This document shows, piece after piece, positions 39,234-47,500 of a stretch of 64,000 nt of DNA; positions within the stretch are counted from its first letter, which is position 1, and every line of letters starts with the position of its first letter. The notes beneath the pieces were generated by a model. It was not told the DNA's origin. It saw nothing but the letters and a program-made list of their open reading frames with translations, and made no database searches. The position numbers and the translations under genes were made by a program. The stretch is from Psychrobacter cibarius (GTDB lineage: Bacteria > Pseudomonadota > Gammaproteobacteria > Pseudomonadales > Moraxellaceae). The stretch spans positions 62,001-126,000 of the forward strand of contig CP131612.1 of assembly GCA_030686115.1 (NCBI GenBank). Direction: 5' to 3'.

Positions 39234-39395
39234 ATGTCAAACTCTAACCCAAACGATACCAAGCTTGAGCAACAACGTTCTGAGTCAGCAACTGCAGCAC
39301 TTAAAAGCCAAACTGAGAACAATCATACTGCAGATAGTGGAGCCGCAGCAGAGCGTATTGCGGACAACCTAGGAAATGCTAAAGAAGACAAGTAG
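39234..39395 (+). CDS. Small hydrophilic protein (53 residues)
   Basis: An ORF of 53 codons with GAGG 8 bases before its ATG. The product starts MSNSNPNDTKLEQQRSESA, ends NLGNAKEDK, and is rich in Asn, Ala, Glu and Ser with no hydrophobic core, so it is probably disordered, hydrophilin-like. No family is recognised. It lies 75 bp after the pfpI-like gene on the same strand. The good ribosome-binding site and amino-acid composition like the next small gene support it as real. Confidence 0.6.
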   Translation: MSNSNPNDTKLEQQRSESATAALKSQTENNHTADSGAAAERIADNLGNAKEDK

Positions 39396-39538
39396 AGTAT
39401 GTAAAGTGTCATCCATAATAAGGTGATACTGATATATTTGCTGATCATCTCTACATCTCAATGCCACTGACGATATTTGCATTTCAATGTAAAAAGTATA
39501 AAACAGCTACTTCAAAAAATAATAATTCAGGAGCTAAT

Positions 39539-39715
39539 ATGAGTAATTCATTGAATAACATGGATGAGCAAGAAAAAGAGATTGAAAGGCTCGCAGAAGA
39601 CATGAATCCTAGCGAGCATGCTACTCCTGATAGTTTAGCAGAAGTTACCACAGCTGCACCGCTTGAAGATGAGGAACTAGGCGGTAACGCGACGGAATAT
39701 GAGGTCAAGAAATAA
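39539..39715 (+). CDS. Small acidic hydrophilic protein (58 residues)
   Basis: A 58-residue, strongly acidic, probably disordered protein beginning MSNSLNNMDEQEKEIE and ending ATEYEVKK. The ATG at 39539 has CAGGAG six bases upstream; the in-frame ATG at 39461 would add 26 unlikely residues. Composition and the MSNS start resemble the 53-residue gene just upstream. No family recognised. A terminator follows at 39784. Confidence 0.65.
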   Translation: MSNSLNNMDEQEKEIERLAEDMNPSEHATPDSLAEVTTAAPLEDEELGGNATEYEVKK

Positions 39716-39783
39716 GCAAATTCTATTGCCTATTGACGGATGATTTAACTATAAAAAATAAATCTGACTTTACAAGTATTGTG

Positions 39784-39812
39784 AAAAACTGCTGCTAGTT
39801 CAGCAGTTTTTT
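39784..39812 (+). terminator. Terminator after small-protein genes
   Basis: AAAAACTGCTG (39784-39794) and CAGCAGTTTTT (39801-39811) pair perfectly around loop CTAGTT, with a U-run. Confidence 0.88.
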
Positions 39813-39820
39813 GTTATAAT
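39812..39820 (+). promoter_or_regulatory. Extended -10 promoter candidate for rpsO
   Basis: TGTTATAAT fits the extended -10 (TG-n-TATAAT) perfectly and begins within the T-run of the preceding terminator. No -35 match at 17 bp, as tolerated for this promoter type. Confidence 0.6.
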
Positions 39821-40082
39821 CACCGTCACATTTACATTAGGTTGAGATAAGACATCGTGCTTTATAGGCTGTCCAAAACGGATAGTTATATTAAGTGCTC
39901 TCTCATCGCAACTTATCCTAAATGGTCGTTATGACTAATTAGCTTGTCGTACACTAGGTCAACTCTAGTAATGCAGGGTTGTCCTGAATGACGTGCAGGC
40001 TATTTTATTTACTATTCTACTGCTTTAGATCTTACTCAAATTCGAGAATGTCTTAAAGCTTTTAGCATTGCCGGAGATATTT

Positions 40083-40349
40083 ATGCTAACTAATACCGAT
40101 CGCGAACAAATCATTGCTCAATACCAACGTGGCGAAAATGACACTGGTTCTCCAGAAGTTCAAGTAGCTCTATTGAGTGCTCGTATCAACGATTTGCAGA
40201 ACCACTTTAAAGCACACAAAGCTGATCATCATAGCCGTCGCGGTCTTATCCGTATGGTTAACACGCGTCGTAAATTGCTTGATTACCTAAAAGGTAAAGA
40301 TCTTGGTCGTTACACCACGCTTATCAGCCAGTTAGGTCTACGTCGTTAA
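40083..40349 (+). CDS. rpsO: 30S ribosomal protein S15
   Basis: An 88-residue ribosomal protein binding the 16S central domain. It contains [41 protein letters not shown] and the ending LISQLGLRR. The start at 40083 (MLTNTDRE) matches the family and has CCGGAG upstream; the ATG at 40068 would add five residues. Its usual partner pnp follows, although 748 bp downstream. Confidence 0.96.
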   Translation: MLTNTDREQIIAQYQRGENDTGSPEVQVALLSARINDLQNHFKAHKADHHSRRGLIRMVNTRRKLLDYLKGKDLGRYTTLISQLGLRR

Positions 40350-40470
40350 TCTAACGACAATAGTACGAGTGGATGCTAAAATAAAAGAAGCCATCATATG
40401 GTGCTATTTTAGAATTTTTGCTGAATCGCTTGGAACTTGCTTGTTGCTATCGATAAAATAGATTTTTCTA

Positions 40471-40507
40471 AAAACGGTGTGGAATAGTTTCACGCCGTTT
40501 TTTTATG
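40471..40507 (+). terminator. Terminator after rpsO
   Basis: AAAACGGTGTG (40471-40481) pairs with CACGCCGTTTT (40491-40501) with one G-U, 9-nt loop, then T-run. Confidence 0.85.
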
Positions 40508-41038
40508 CTTATTCATTTTCAAGATTGATTTTGGATAGCATTGGTTATAAAGACCAATTCAAAGTAGGTAATAGAATTTTTCGTGAAAACAGTAATACTA
40601 GAGCCTAGAGCTAAGTGTTTTCTATCGATAATTGCTGTGTTCGGCAATTCATTGGTCAATGGCTATAAATCACTGTAAAATAATGCCTTGTGAGTTTGAT
40701 AATATATCTACTATATATATGGTGACTATTTATAAAATACCTGTTTCTGAGCTTATAGAATAGCTAGCTGCGCTAATATCCAACTCTCAGAAGCGCAGAA
40801 AAATAGCCTATAGGGTTTTTAGCACCGAAGTCTTTTGACTTAAGGTCTTTTTGATAGTATTTATAGTAAAGCCAAAATTGAATGACAAAATATACACAAT
40901 AGTACGATGTCTAGCACGGATAGGCATATGGAATAACTAGGTAATGTTATTGGCACTGGTTGAGATGATTTCTGAGAGAAAGACTGTCAATTATTAGTCA
41001 TATACACTAGTAGTCACATACATAGAATTTTAATGAAA

Positions 41039-41067
41039 AATATCAGCATTTTTATAATGCTGATATT
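41039..41067 (+). promoter_or_regulatory. Hairpin in the pnp leader
   Basis: AATATCAGCAT (41039-41049) and ATGCTGATATT (41057-41067) form a perfect 11-bp stem with a 7-nt loop, 30 bases upstream of the pnp start. In E. coli the pnp leader is folded, cut by RNase III and used by PNPase for autoregulation; this hairpin is a candidate analogue. It lacks a T-run, so it is not a terminator. Confidence 0.6.
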
Positions 41068-41097
41068 ACTTTCGTCAGTCAACATTAGGAAGATTAT

Positions 41098-43200
41098 ATG
41101 ACAATGTTTAACACCATTAAGCGTGAATTTCAGTATGGCAACCAACAGGTTGTGATCGAGACAGGTCGTATTGCTCGTCAAGCAAACTCTATCTTAGTAC
41201 ATATGGGCGGCGTTACGGTACTTGTCGCAGCAGTGGTAAAGTCAGAGGCTAAAGAAGGTCAAAACTTCTTTCCGCTAACGGTCAACTATCAAGAAAAAAT
41301 GTATGCAGCGGGCAAAATTCCAGGTGCCTATGGCAAACGTGAAGGTCGTGCAAGCGAGTTCGAAACCCTAACCTCGCGCTTAATCGATCGTCCGATTCGT
41401 CCTCTATTCCCTGAAGGTTACGTTAACGAAATTCAGATCACTGCGACAGTTGTTTCATCAGATAAGACTCAGTCTGCAGATATCGCTGCCCTAATCGGTG
41501 CTTCAGCGGCATTGGCCATCTCTGATGCGCCATTCAATGGTCCAGTTGCAGCGGCACGTGTTGGCTTTATCAACGGCGAGTACATCCTGAACCCAACGAT
41601 TGAGCAGCTTAAAGAGAGTGATCTTGATTTGGTTGTGGCTGGTACGAAATCTGCGGTACTAATGGTTGAGTCAGAAGCAGCTGAGTTGTCAGAAGATCAA
41701 ATGCTAGGCGCGGTATTATATGGTCATCAGCAACAGCAAATCGTTATTGATAACATTGCTTCAATGGCAGAAGAAATCGGTACTGCTAAGCAGCAGTATA
41801 CTGCCCCTGAGCGTGATCAAGCGCTTACCAGCAGCATGAAAGAGCAGTTTGGCGAGCAAGTTGCTGACGCTTATACGATTACTGATAAGCAAGCGCGCTA
41901 CACTAAGCTTGATGAAATCAAGCAGTCAATTATTGATGCACTTGCTGGTGATGCTGAGTCAGAAACTTACGCTGATACAGTATCTGAGCTTAAAGAAATC
42001 TATAACGATCTTAAATATCGTACGGTTCGTGACAATATCTTGTCAGGTAAGCCGCGTATTGATGGTCGCGATCTTGAGACTGTTCGTGCCCTTGACGTAC
42101 AAGTTGGTGTATTGCCATACACGCATGGTTCAGCATTGTTCACACGCGGTGAAACGCAAGCATTGGTTACGACCACGCTTGGTAACAGCCGTGACGTCAA
42201 CATGATTGACTCATTAGGTGGCACGATTCGTGACCATTTCATGCTGCATTACAACTTCCCACATTTCTCAGTTGGTGAAACAGGTCGTGAAGGTATTCCA
42301 AAACGTCGTGAAATCGGTCATGGCCGTTTAGCACGTCGCGGTGTACAAGCGATGCTACCGGATAGCGAACGCTTCCCGTATGTCATCCGTGTAGTATCAG
42401 AGATTACTGAGTCAAATGGTTCATCTTCTATGGCGTCTGTTTGTGGTGCAAGTTTGGCATTGATGGATGCTGGTGTTCCACTAAAAGCACCAGTTGCTGG
42501 TATCGCGATGGGTCTAGTTAAAGAAGGTGAGCGTTTCGCTGTATTATCAGACATCTTAGGTGATGAAGACCATCTTGGCGATATGGATTTTAAAGTTGCT
42601 GGTTCTAAAGATGGTATCACTGCGCTGCAGATGGACATCAAAATCGAAGGTATTACCCCTGACATCATGGAGCAAGCGCTTAAGCAAGCCCATGCTGGTC
42701 GTATCCACATCTTAGATGCGATGAATAAAGTATTGCCTGAGAGTCGTACTGAAATCAACGCTCATGCACCAAACTATGCGGTTATCGAAATCAATCCGGA
42801 TAAAATCCGTGACGTAATCGGTAAAGGCGGCGCGATGATTCGTCAGTTAACTGAAGAGACTGGTGCAGTTATCGATATCGATGATGGCGGCACGATTCGT
42901 ATCTTTGGTGAAAACAAAGCGGCAACTAAAGCAGCTATCGGTAGAATCGAAGCGTTGACTGCAGAAGTTGAAGTGGGCAAAACGTATGAAGGTACGGTTG
43001 CTCGTATCGTTGATTTTGGCGCGTTTATTAACGTCTTGCCAAACACTGATGGCTTGGTACATATCTCACAAATCGCTGAAGAGCGCGTTGAGAATGTTTC
43101 TGACTACCTAAAAGAAGGTCAGATCGTTAAAGTCTTCGTCCAAGACGTCGATAACCGTGGTCGTATTAAATTGACTATGAAAGGTATCGAACAAAGCTAA
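41098..43200 (+). CDS. pnp: Polyribonucleotide nucleotidyltransferase (PNPase)
   Basis: A 700-residue trimeric 3'-5' phosphorolytic exoribonuclease of the RNA degradosome, important for cold growth. Two RNase PH domains (first around [19 protein letters not shown], second around [13 protein letters not shown] and [19 protein letters not shown]), an alpha linker, then KH ([20 protein letters not shown]) and S1 ([19 protein letters not shown]). Length matches E. coli (711). AGGAAG lies 8 bases before the ATG at 41098. Confidence 0.96.
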   Translation: MTMFNTIKREFQYGNQQVVIETGRIARQANSILVHMGGVTVLVAAVVKSEAKEGQNFFPLTVNYQEKMYAAGKIPGAYGKREGRASEFETLTSRLIDRPIRPLFPEGYVNEIQITATVVSSDKTQSADIAALIGASAALAISDAPFNGPVAAARVGFINGEYILNPTIEQLKESDLDLVVAGTKSAVLMVESEAAELSEDQMLGAVLYGHQQQQIVIDNIASMAEEIGTAKQQYTAPERDQALTSSMKEQFGEQVADAYTITDKQARYTKLDEIKQSIIDALAGDAESETYADTVSELKEIYNDLKYRTVRDNILSGKPRIDGRDLETVRALDVQVGVLPYTHGSALFTRGETQALVTTTLGNSRDVNMIDSLGGTIRDHFMLHYNFPHFSVGETGREGIPKRREIGHGRLARRGVQAMLPDSERFPYVIRVVSEITESNGSSSMASVCGASLALMDAGVPLKAPVAGIAMGLVKEGERFAVLSDILGDEDHLGDMDFKVAGSKDGITALQMDIKIEGITPDIMEQALKQAHAGRIHILDAMNKVLPESRTEINAHAPNYAVIEINPDKIRDVIGKGGAMIRQLTEETGAVIDIDDGGTIRIFGENKAATKAAIGRIEALTAEVEVGKTYEGTVARIVDFGAFINVLPNTDGLVHISQIAEERVENVSDYLKEGQIVKVFVQDVDNRGRIKLTMKGIEQS

Positions 43201-43226
43201 TCGATATCTAATGTAGTCAACATCTA

Positions 43227-43273
43227 AAAACCGCTTTAAGTCTCTCGTCATGAGTGCTTAAGGCGGTTTTTTT
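43227..43273. terminator. Bidirectional terminator between pnp and macro-domain-like gene
   Basis: AAAACCGCTTTAAG (43227-43240) pairs with CTTAAGGCGGTTTT (43257-43270), 14 bp with one G-U; A-run before, T-run after. Confidence 0.9.
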
Positions 43274-43328
43274 ATGGGTGTAAAATCTTGTTTTCAGTAG
43301 AATATCTTATTAAAGTAAATGGCCTATA

Positions 43329-43919
43329 TCAAAGTGATTGGTCTATATTAAAGTCTTTAGGAAGATGAATATCGATTCGAACTTTAGGCAAATCTTGTAG
43401 GTGCTGTAAGAGTAACGGTAAGATATCAGCGTGCCAGTCTAACGCAAGTGAGCCTGCGTTTGCTAAATTGGCTGCGTTGGAAACGTTAGCTGTCTCATTT
43501 CGTGAGTGGTTATGAATAAGTGGGCGTGCGAGGAGGGCAATTCTACGAATACCTTGATAACGGATGAGCGGGATAAGCTGCTCAGATAAATCATTCAACG
43601 CGGCAATCAACCATTGTGACCGTGTGGGGTGGTAAGGATGATTTGATACCACAAGATTAGCGATATAACTGGGCTGATTGCCATTACTGCTGATGCTTAA
43701 ACCAGCTTGCTCAAGCGCACGTTTATGCAGTAAGCAACTACCTACACGTAAACTGCCATCACGGCATGCGCGATAGTAACGTTGATAATTATCAGCAAAT
43801 AAAGTCTTAGCTTTTGTGAGAACAGGGTCTAAAAGAATCCCTGCAGTATTGACTGGTAGAATAAGCAGCTGCGCGCTACTATTTAAGATAGGGGCGTGGG
43901 TAAGTTGCAAAGTCGCCAT
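43329..43919 (-). CDS. Macro-domain-like protein
   Basis: A 196-residue protein that I read as a divergent macro domain (ADP-ribose-binding fold). The opening strand-loop LLILPVNTAGILLDPVLTKAKTLF replaces the usual VNxxGxMGxGIAxxF; then NYQRYYRACRDGSLRVGSCLL and VSNHPYHPTRSQWLIAALNDLSEQL match the DarG/Poa1p pattern, including the shared TR.S-W element. The glycine-rich loop is degenerate, so binding or hydrolase activity is uncertain. AAGGGG precedes the ATG. It lies 33 bp downstream of a coiled-coil membrane protein gene on the same strand. No DarT-like toxin is present. Confidence 0.55.
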   Translation of the reverse strand: MATLQLTHAPILNSSAQLLILPVNTAGILLDPVLTKAKTLFADNYQRYYRACRDGSLRVGSCLLHKRALEQAGLSISSNGNQPSYIANLVVSNHPYHPTRSQWLIAALNDLSEQLIPLIRYQGIRRIALLARPLIHNHSRNETANVSNAANLANAGSLALDWHADILPLLLQHLQDLPKVRIDIHLPKDFNIDQSL

Positions 43920-43952
43920 TGTCAGCCCCTTGATAAAAGTCTAAATAATGAG

Positions 43953-44477
43953 CTACTGTTTGTCGCCGTTTGTCTCGGCTTCTAATTGCGCTATTTGTTG
44001 TTCAAGTAGGGTGATTTGCTCTGCTTTCATATCAGTTAATTGCTTGTTCATCGTCAGTTGTTCAGCAGCCAGTTTTTCTTGTTCGGCTAAGCGCTTACGC
44101 TCGTCTTCTAAGCGATCTATTTCTTCTTTAGCAAGACTATCTGTTTCTGGTAAAGCCGCATTTAAGATCGCATCAGCATTAGGTATTTGATTAACTGTGG
44201 TTGTCTCATTAGTATTTGACGTTAAGTCACTATTGTTTGAACTATTGTCATTATTACCTAAGGGCGTAGCATCTAATTGAGTAGCGCTATCTGGTTCGGT
44301 AGTCGACGGTGTACTTTCGATAGGCGCAGTATTAGTGTCTATTGAATTGTTTTTCCAGACCAAGTAGCCAATCAGTAATGCCGCTAATATAATAATTGAC
44401 CACCATTTCTGGCGTGACTTAGTGGGCTTTTTTTTCAGTGATTTGGTTGACAGAGGACGCATTTTTTGGCTTTTCAT
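43953..44477 (-). CDS. Membrane-anchored coiled-coil protein
   Basis: A 174-residue protein with a very basic N-terminus (KSLKKKPTKSRQKWW), one transmembrane helix (~residues 25-42, SIIILAALLIGYLVW), a long Ser/Thr/Asn/Asp-rich linker, and a C-terminal Glu/Gln/Leu coiled coil (~115-170, heptads such as LEDERKRLAEQEKLAAEQL). It is likely a type II inner-membrane protein with a periplasmic coiled coil. No family recognised. Start uncertain: a second ATG five codons in (44462) is an alternative; neither has a strong ribosome-binding site. Confidence 0.65.
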   Translation of the reverse strand: MKSQKMRPLSTKSLKKKPTKSRQKWWSIIILAALLIGYLVWKNNSIDTNTAPIESTPSTTEPDSATQLDATPLGNNDNSSNNSDLTSNTNETTTVNQIPNADAILNAALPETDSLAKEEIDRLEDERKRLAEQEKLAAEQLTMNKQLTDMKAEQITLLEQQIAQLEAETNGDKQ

Positions 44478-44529
44478 ACTATAGTCGATTTATGTTAGAA
44501 ATATAAGTAGCCATACTATAGCAAACTCA

Positions 44530-44561
44530 AAATAAAAAGCCTATCTATTGCTAGATAGGCT
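44530..44561 (-). terminator. Terminator of the yheV-like gene
   Basis: AGCCTATCTA (44538-44547) pairs perfectly with TAGATAGGCT (44552-44561) around TTGC; the A-rich left flank gives the U-tract on the minus strand. Confidence 0.85.
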
Positions 44562-44590
44562 GGTAGCTATTAAGACTTAACGCTTAATAT

Positions 44591-44848
44591 TTAAGGTTTG
44601 AATTTTACTGTGCCGCTGGTACCAGTAGCCATAGCATCACGTATAAGCTGATCTTCGGCATGGTTTTTGGCACTGATGGCATCAGGGTCAGGGCGATGTT
44701 CGCTATGTCCACATAATGTGCATTCAATATACTCATCAGGTTCTGGAGTGACGACGTTGATTTGTACCACCGCATCCATCGCTTGACACTTAGGGCAGCG
44801 AACACCAGATAAAAACTGCCGCTTTGGTCGCGTTGATTGATAGCGCAT
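44591..44848 (-). CDS. YheV-family zinc-ribbon protein
   Basis: An 85-residue protein with two CXXC pairs, GVRCPKCQAMDAV and IECTLCGHSEH, forming a probable zinc ribbon. The YheV family has no established function. The ATG starts directly after the prlC stop codon (no gap), so the two are translationally coupled. A terminator follows. Confidence 0.85.
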   Translation of the reverse strand: MRYQSTRPKRQFLSGVRCPKCQAMDAVVQINVVTPEPDEYIECTLCGHSEHRPDPDAISAKNHAEDQLIRDAMATGTSGTVKFKP

Positions 44849-47044
44849 TTAGATAACCTCGTGCGTCGTTTGGGCATTGCTTTCAATATTGGCAGCATCG
44901 TCATTTTTAGCGTTATCAAAACCGCTATGACGTAATAACGCATCAATGCTGGCGCTACGACCACGGAAGTTTTCAAAGTTGGTCTTGGCAGGGAAGCTAC
45001 CACCGACTGATAGGATAGTCTCACGGAAGGCTTTACCAGTGACAGGGTTAAAAATACCTTCTTCTTCAAACTTGCTAAAGGCATCTGCCGATAGCAACTC
45101 TGCCCATTTATACGAGTAATAACCTGCTGCATAGCCGCCTGCAAAGATATGACTAAAGCCGTTGGCAAAACGGTTGTAGTCAGGTGTCTGCATGATAGCA
45201 ATGTCGTCTCGAACGGTATTTAGCGTGGCTAATATACCGTCATAATCTAGCGCTGGCGTATGCGCATGAATCAATAAGTCAAACAGTGCGAATTCGATTT
45301 GACGTAGGGTTTGCATGCCGCTTTGGAAATTCTTCACCGCCAATAACGCTGCAAGTTTATCTTTAGGCAAGGGCGCACCCGTTTTGACGTGGCTACTAAT
45401 CAGCACAATACCTTCGGCATCCCACGCCCAGTTTTCCATAAATTGACTGGGCAGCTCGACCGCATCCCACTCAACGCCATTGACACCAGCGACATCACCG
45501 ACCGTCACTTGGGTTAATAAATGATGCAAGCCGTGACCAAACTCATGGAATAGAGTCAATACTTCATCATGCGTCAATAAGCTTGGTTTGCCATCGAGGG
45601 CAGGGGTAAAGTTACCCACCATAAAGCATACTGGTAGCTGCTGATGATTTTGTTCACTGTAAGTATAACGTGACTGAAAACCACTCATCCAAGCGCCGCC
45701 GCGTTTACCACTGCGTGCAAATAAGTCAAAGTAAAAGCCACCAAGCAAGTTATCATCAGCATCAAACAACTGATAAAAGCTGACATCGTCGTGCCAGCGT
45801 GATACGGATTCACTTTGCTCTTGGACTTTGATACCGTACAGACGCTCAACGATGGCAAATAATCCGCTAATCACTTTTGGTAAGGGAAAGTACGGGCGGA
45901 TTTCTTCTTGCGATAAGCTGAACTCGCTTTGTTTGACTTTTTCAGCGATATACGCACTGTCCCATGCCTGTAACTCATCTATACCATAATCTTGCGCATA
46001 CTTTTGCAACTGAGCTAAGTCTTGCTTAGCCGCTGGAGTTGCTTGCGTGGCCAAACTCCGTAAAAAGGTTTCTACTTCTGCCACGTTATCTGCCATTTTA
46101 GTCGATAGTGAGACTTCTGCATAATTGTCAAAACCCAATAGCTTGGCTTTTTGCTCACGTAGTTGCAGGATTTGACTCATGATATCGGCGTTATTTAGCG
46201 ACTCACCTTTGGCATTGGTATGCGCATCAAACTCAGAAGCACGCGTGACATAAGCGCGGTATAGGGTCTCACGCAGCTCGCGGTCATCCGCATGGGTCAT
46301 GATGGCAAGATAAACAGGGATGTTTAAGCTTGCCACGTAATAAGGACTTGGCAACGCATCGAATTCTACTTGCGTAAGCGTACCGTTGGCAAGCGCGCGC
46401 GCTTTATACTGTTCGCCAGCATCTGCGAGTAGCGCCAGTCCACTTTCGGTTAGACCTGCTAATTGCTCTTGCTGCAGCGGTAAGGCATAAGCTTGGGTGG
46501 CATCCAATACGTTATCTGAAAAGGTCGCTGATAAGGTAGAAAGCTGACTTTGAATAGCTGCAAACTTTTCCTGTTTATCTTTTGGTAATGCGACACCTGA
46601 CAGCTCAAAACTGCGTAGCGCAAGCTCAATAGCCCGCGCTCGTGCAGGCTCAAGCGCCGCAAAAAATGCTGTGTCATTGACGATAGTTTGATAACGATTA
46701 AATAGCGGCTGATGCTGTCCCACTCGTGTGCTATAAGCAGATAATTTAGGTAGCAGTTCATGATGGACATGACGAATGTCGTCATTGCTCATGACGCTAT
46801 TCAGGTGCGATAAAATGCCCCAACTGCGATCCAATGCCAGATTAATATGATCAAAAGTCATCACATCGGCCAGCGCTTGCTCAGCACTGATATTAGCAGC
46901 GCTATCATGGTTGTCAGTATCTGCACTCATCTCATCTAAAAATGTATTGGCTGCATCGATGGCACTGATGACATGGCTTTGTAATGTACTTGGCGAAACG
47001 TTGTCAAAATCGACAAGGCGTAAATCTGCAGGAAGGGTTTTCAT
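44849..47044 (-). CDS. prlC: Oligopeptidase A (M3 family)
   Basis: A 731-residue cytosolic zinc metallopeptidase degrading oligopeptides such as cleaved signal peptides. The active site is LFHEFGHGLHHLLTQV (HEXXH), with the downstream Glu in VELPSQFMENWAW. Other family landmarks: FRGRSASIDALLRHSGF at the C-terminus and YYSYKWAELLSADAF. It is ~50 residues longer than E. coli PrlC (680), mainly through N-terminal polar inserts and an acidic Asn-rich tail. It is immediately followed by the YheV-like gene. Confidence 0.94.
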   Translation of the reverse strand: MKTLPADLRLVDFDNVSPSTLQSHVISAIDAANTFLDEMSADTDNHDSAANISAEQALADVMTFDHINLALDRSWGILSHLNSVMSNDDIRHVHHELLPKLSAYSTRVGQHQPLFNRYQTIVNDTAFFAALEPARARAIELALRSFELSGVALPKDKQEKFAAIQSQLSTLSATFSDNVLDATQAYALPLQQEQLAGLTESGLALLADAGEQYKARALANGTLTQVEFDALPSPYYVASLNIPVYLAIMTHADDRELRETLYRAYVTRASEFDAHTNAKGESLNNADIMSQILQLREQKAKLLGFDNYAEVSLSTKMADNVAEVETFLRSLATQATPAAKQDLAQLQKYAQDYGIDELQAWDSAYIAEKVKQSEFSLSQEEIRPYFPLPKVISGLFAIVERLYGIKVQEQSESVSRWHDDVSFYQLFDADDNLLGGFYFDLFARSGKRGGAWMSGFQSRYTYSEQNHQQLPVCFMVGNFTPALDGKPSLLTHDEVLTLFHEFGHGLHHLLTQVTVGDVAGVNGVEWDAVELPSQFMENWAWDAEGIVLISSHVKTGAPLPKDKLAALLAVKNFQSGMQTLRQIEFALFDLLIHAHTPALDYDGILATLNTVRDDIAIMQTPDYNRFANGFSHIFAGGYAAGYYSYKWAELLSADAFSKFEEEGIFNPVTGKAFRETILSVGGSFPAKTNFENFRGRSASIDALLRHSGFDNAKNDDAANIESNAQTTHEVI

Positions 47045-47500
47045 AAAAGTATCCGATATCTGATCGTAGTGAATGAATTATTATTGAGTAAACGTCGCTT
47101 TATATAAGAGATTGGCTTGCCGTGACATTTAGAACGTTATTAGCTTTGTGTTATTTTTCTTTTTTTGCTGTCTTATCGATAAGCTATATAAAAGATGGGT
47201 TCGTTTGACGAAAATGCAACCTAATCATTGACTATATAAAAAGTGAAGCGAGAAGATAGTGAATATTAAACGGGTTTAAAGCCGATCAGCTAGACTTTTA
47301 GAACAATACAGAGTGTTCTACTTACAAAGCGCTATCATTTGCTTGCAAATTAACCCTACAGCGAGTGAGGTTTGACTGCTAGCATCAAGGCAATGGAATA
47401 GAAATATTAAGTGCTGCTGATAGTAAAAACTATGAATCAGTTGATTAATAGTAAAAATCACAATGTTAAAAGTAAATGATAATAAAACAAGGAGCAATAA
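47045..47500. other. Long leader region upstream of the Balon-like gene
   Basis: 456 bp between divergent genes, AT-rich. It contains a perfect inverted repeat TAGAACA-N8-TGTTCTA (47299-47320), which could be an operator or a hairpin. A TTGACT at 47372 lacks a good -10. No ORF. Confidence 0.55.

Larger units (their letters stand above)
39716..40082. other. rpsO promoter and long leader
   Basis: A 367-bp spacer with a terminator (39784-39812), an extended -10 directly after it (39812-39820), and then ~250 nt of leader. A hairpin at 40022-40059 (GCTTTAGA with TCT-T-AAAGC, inner CTC/GAG) lies just upstream of the rpsO ribosome-binding site. In E. coli S15 represses its own translation through a leader pseudoknot; a similar role here is inference. 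Confidence 0.55.
40350..41097. other. Long spacer between rpsO and pnp
   Basis: 748 bp, unusually long for this gene pair. It contains the rpsO terminator (40471-40507) and, at its 3' end, a perfect hairpin in the pnp leader (41039-41067). The ~500 bp in between hold no ORF or recognisable repeat; it presumably includes a pnp promoter, which I could not pinpoint. Confidence 0.5.

Noticed and set aside
42318..42758. 146-codon ORF antisense to pnp
   Set aside because: Lies wholly within the conserved PNPase second domain; shadow ORF.
44605..45201. 198-codon minus-strand ORF overlapping the prlC 3' end and the yheV-like gene
   Set aside because: Out of frame with both well-supported genes and lacks any domain; a frame shadow.
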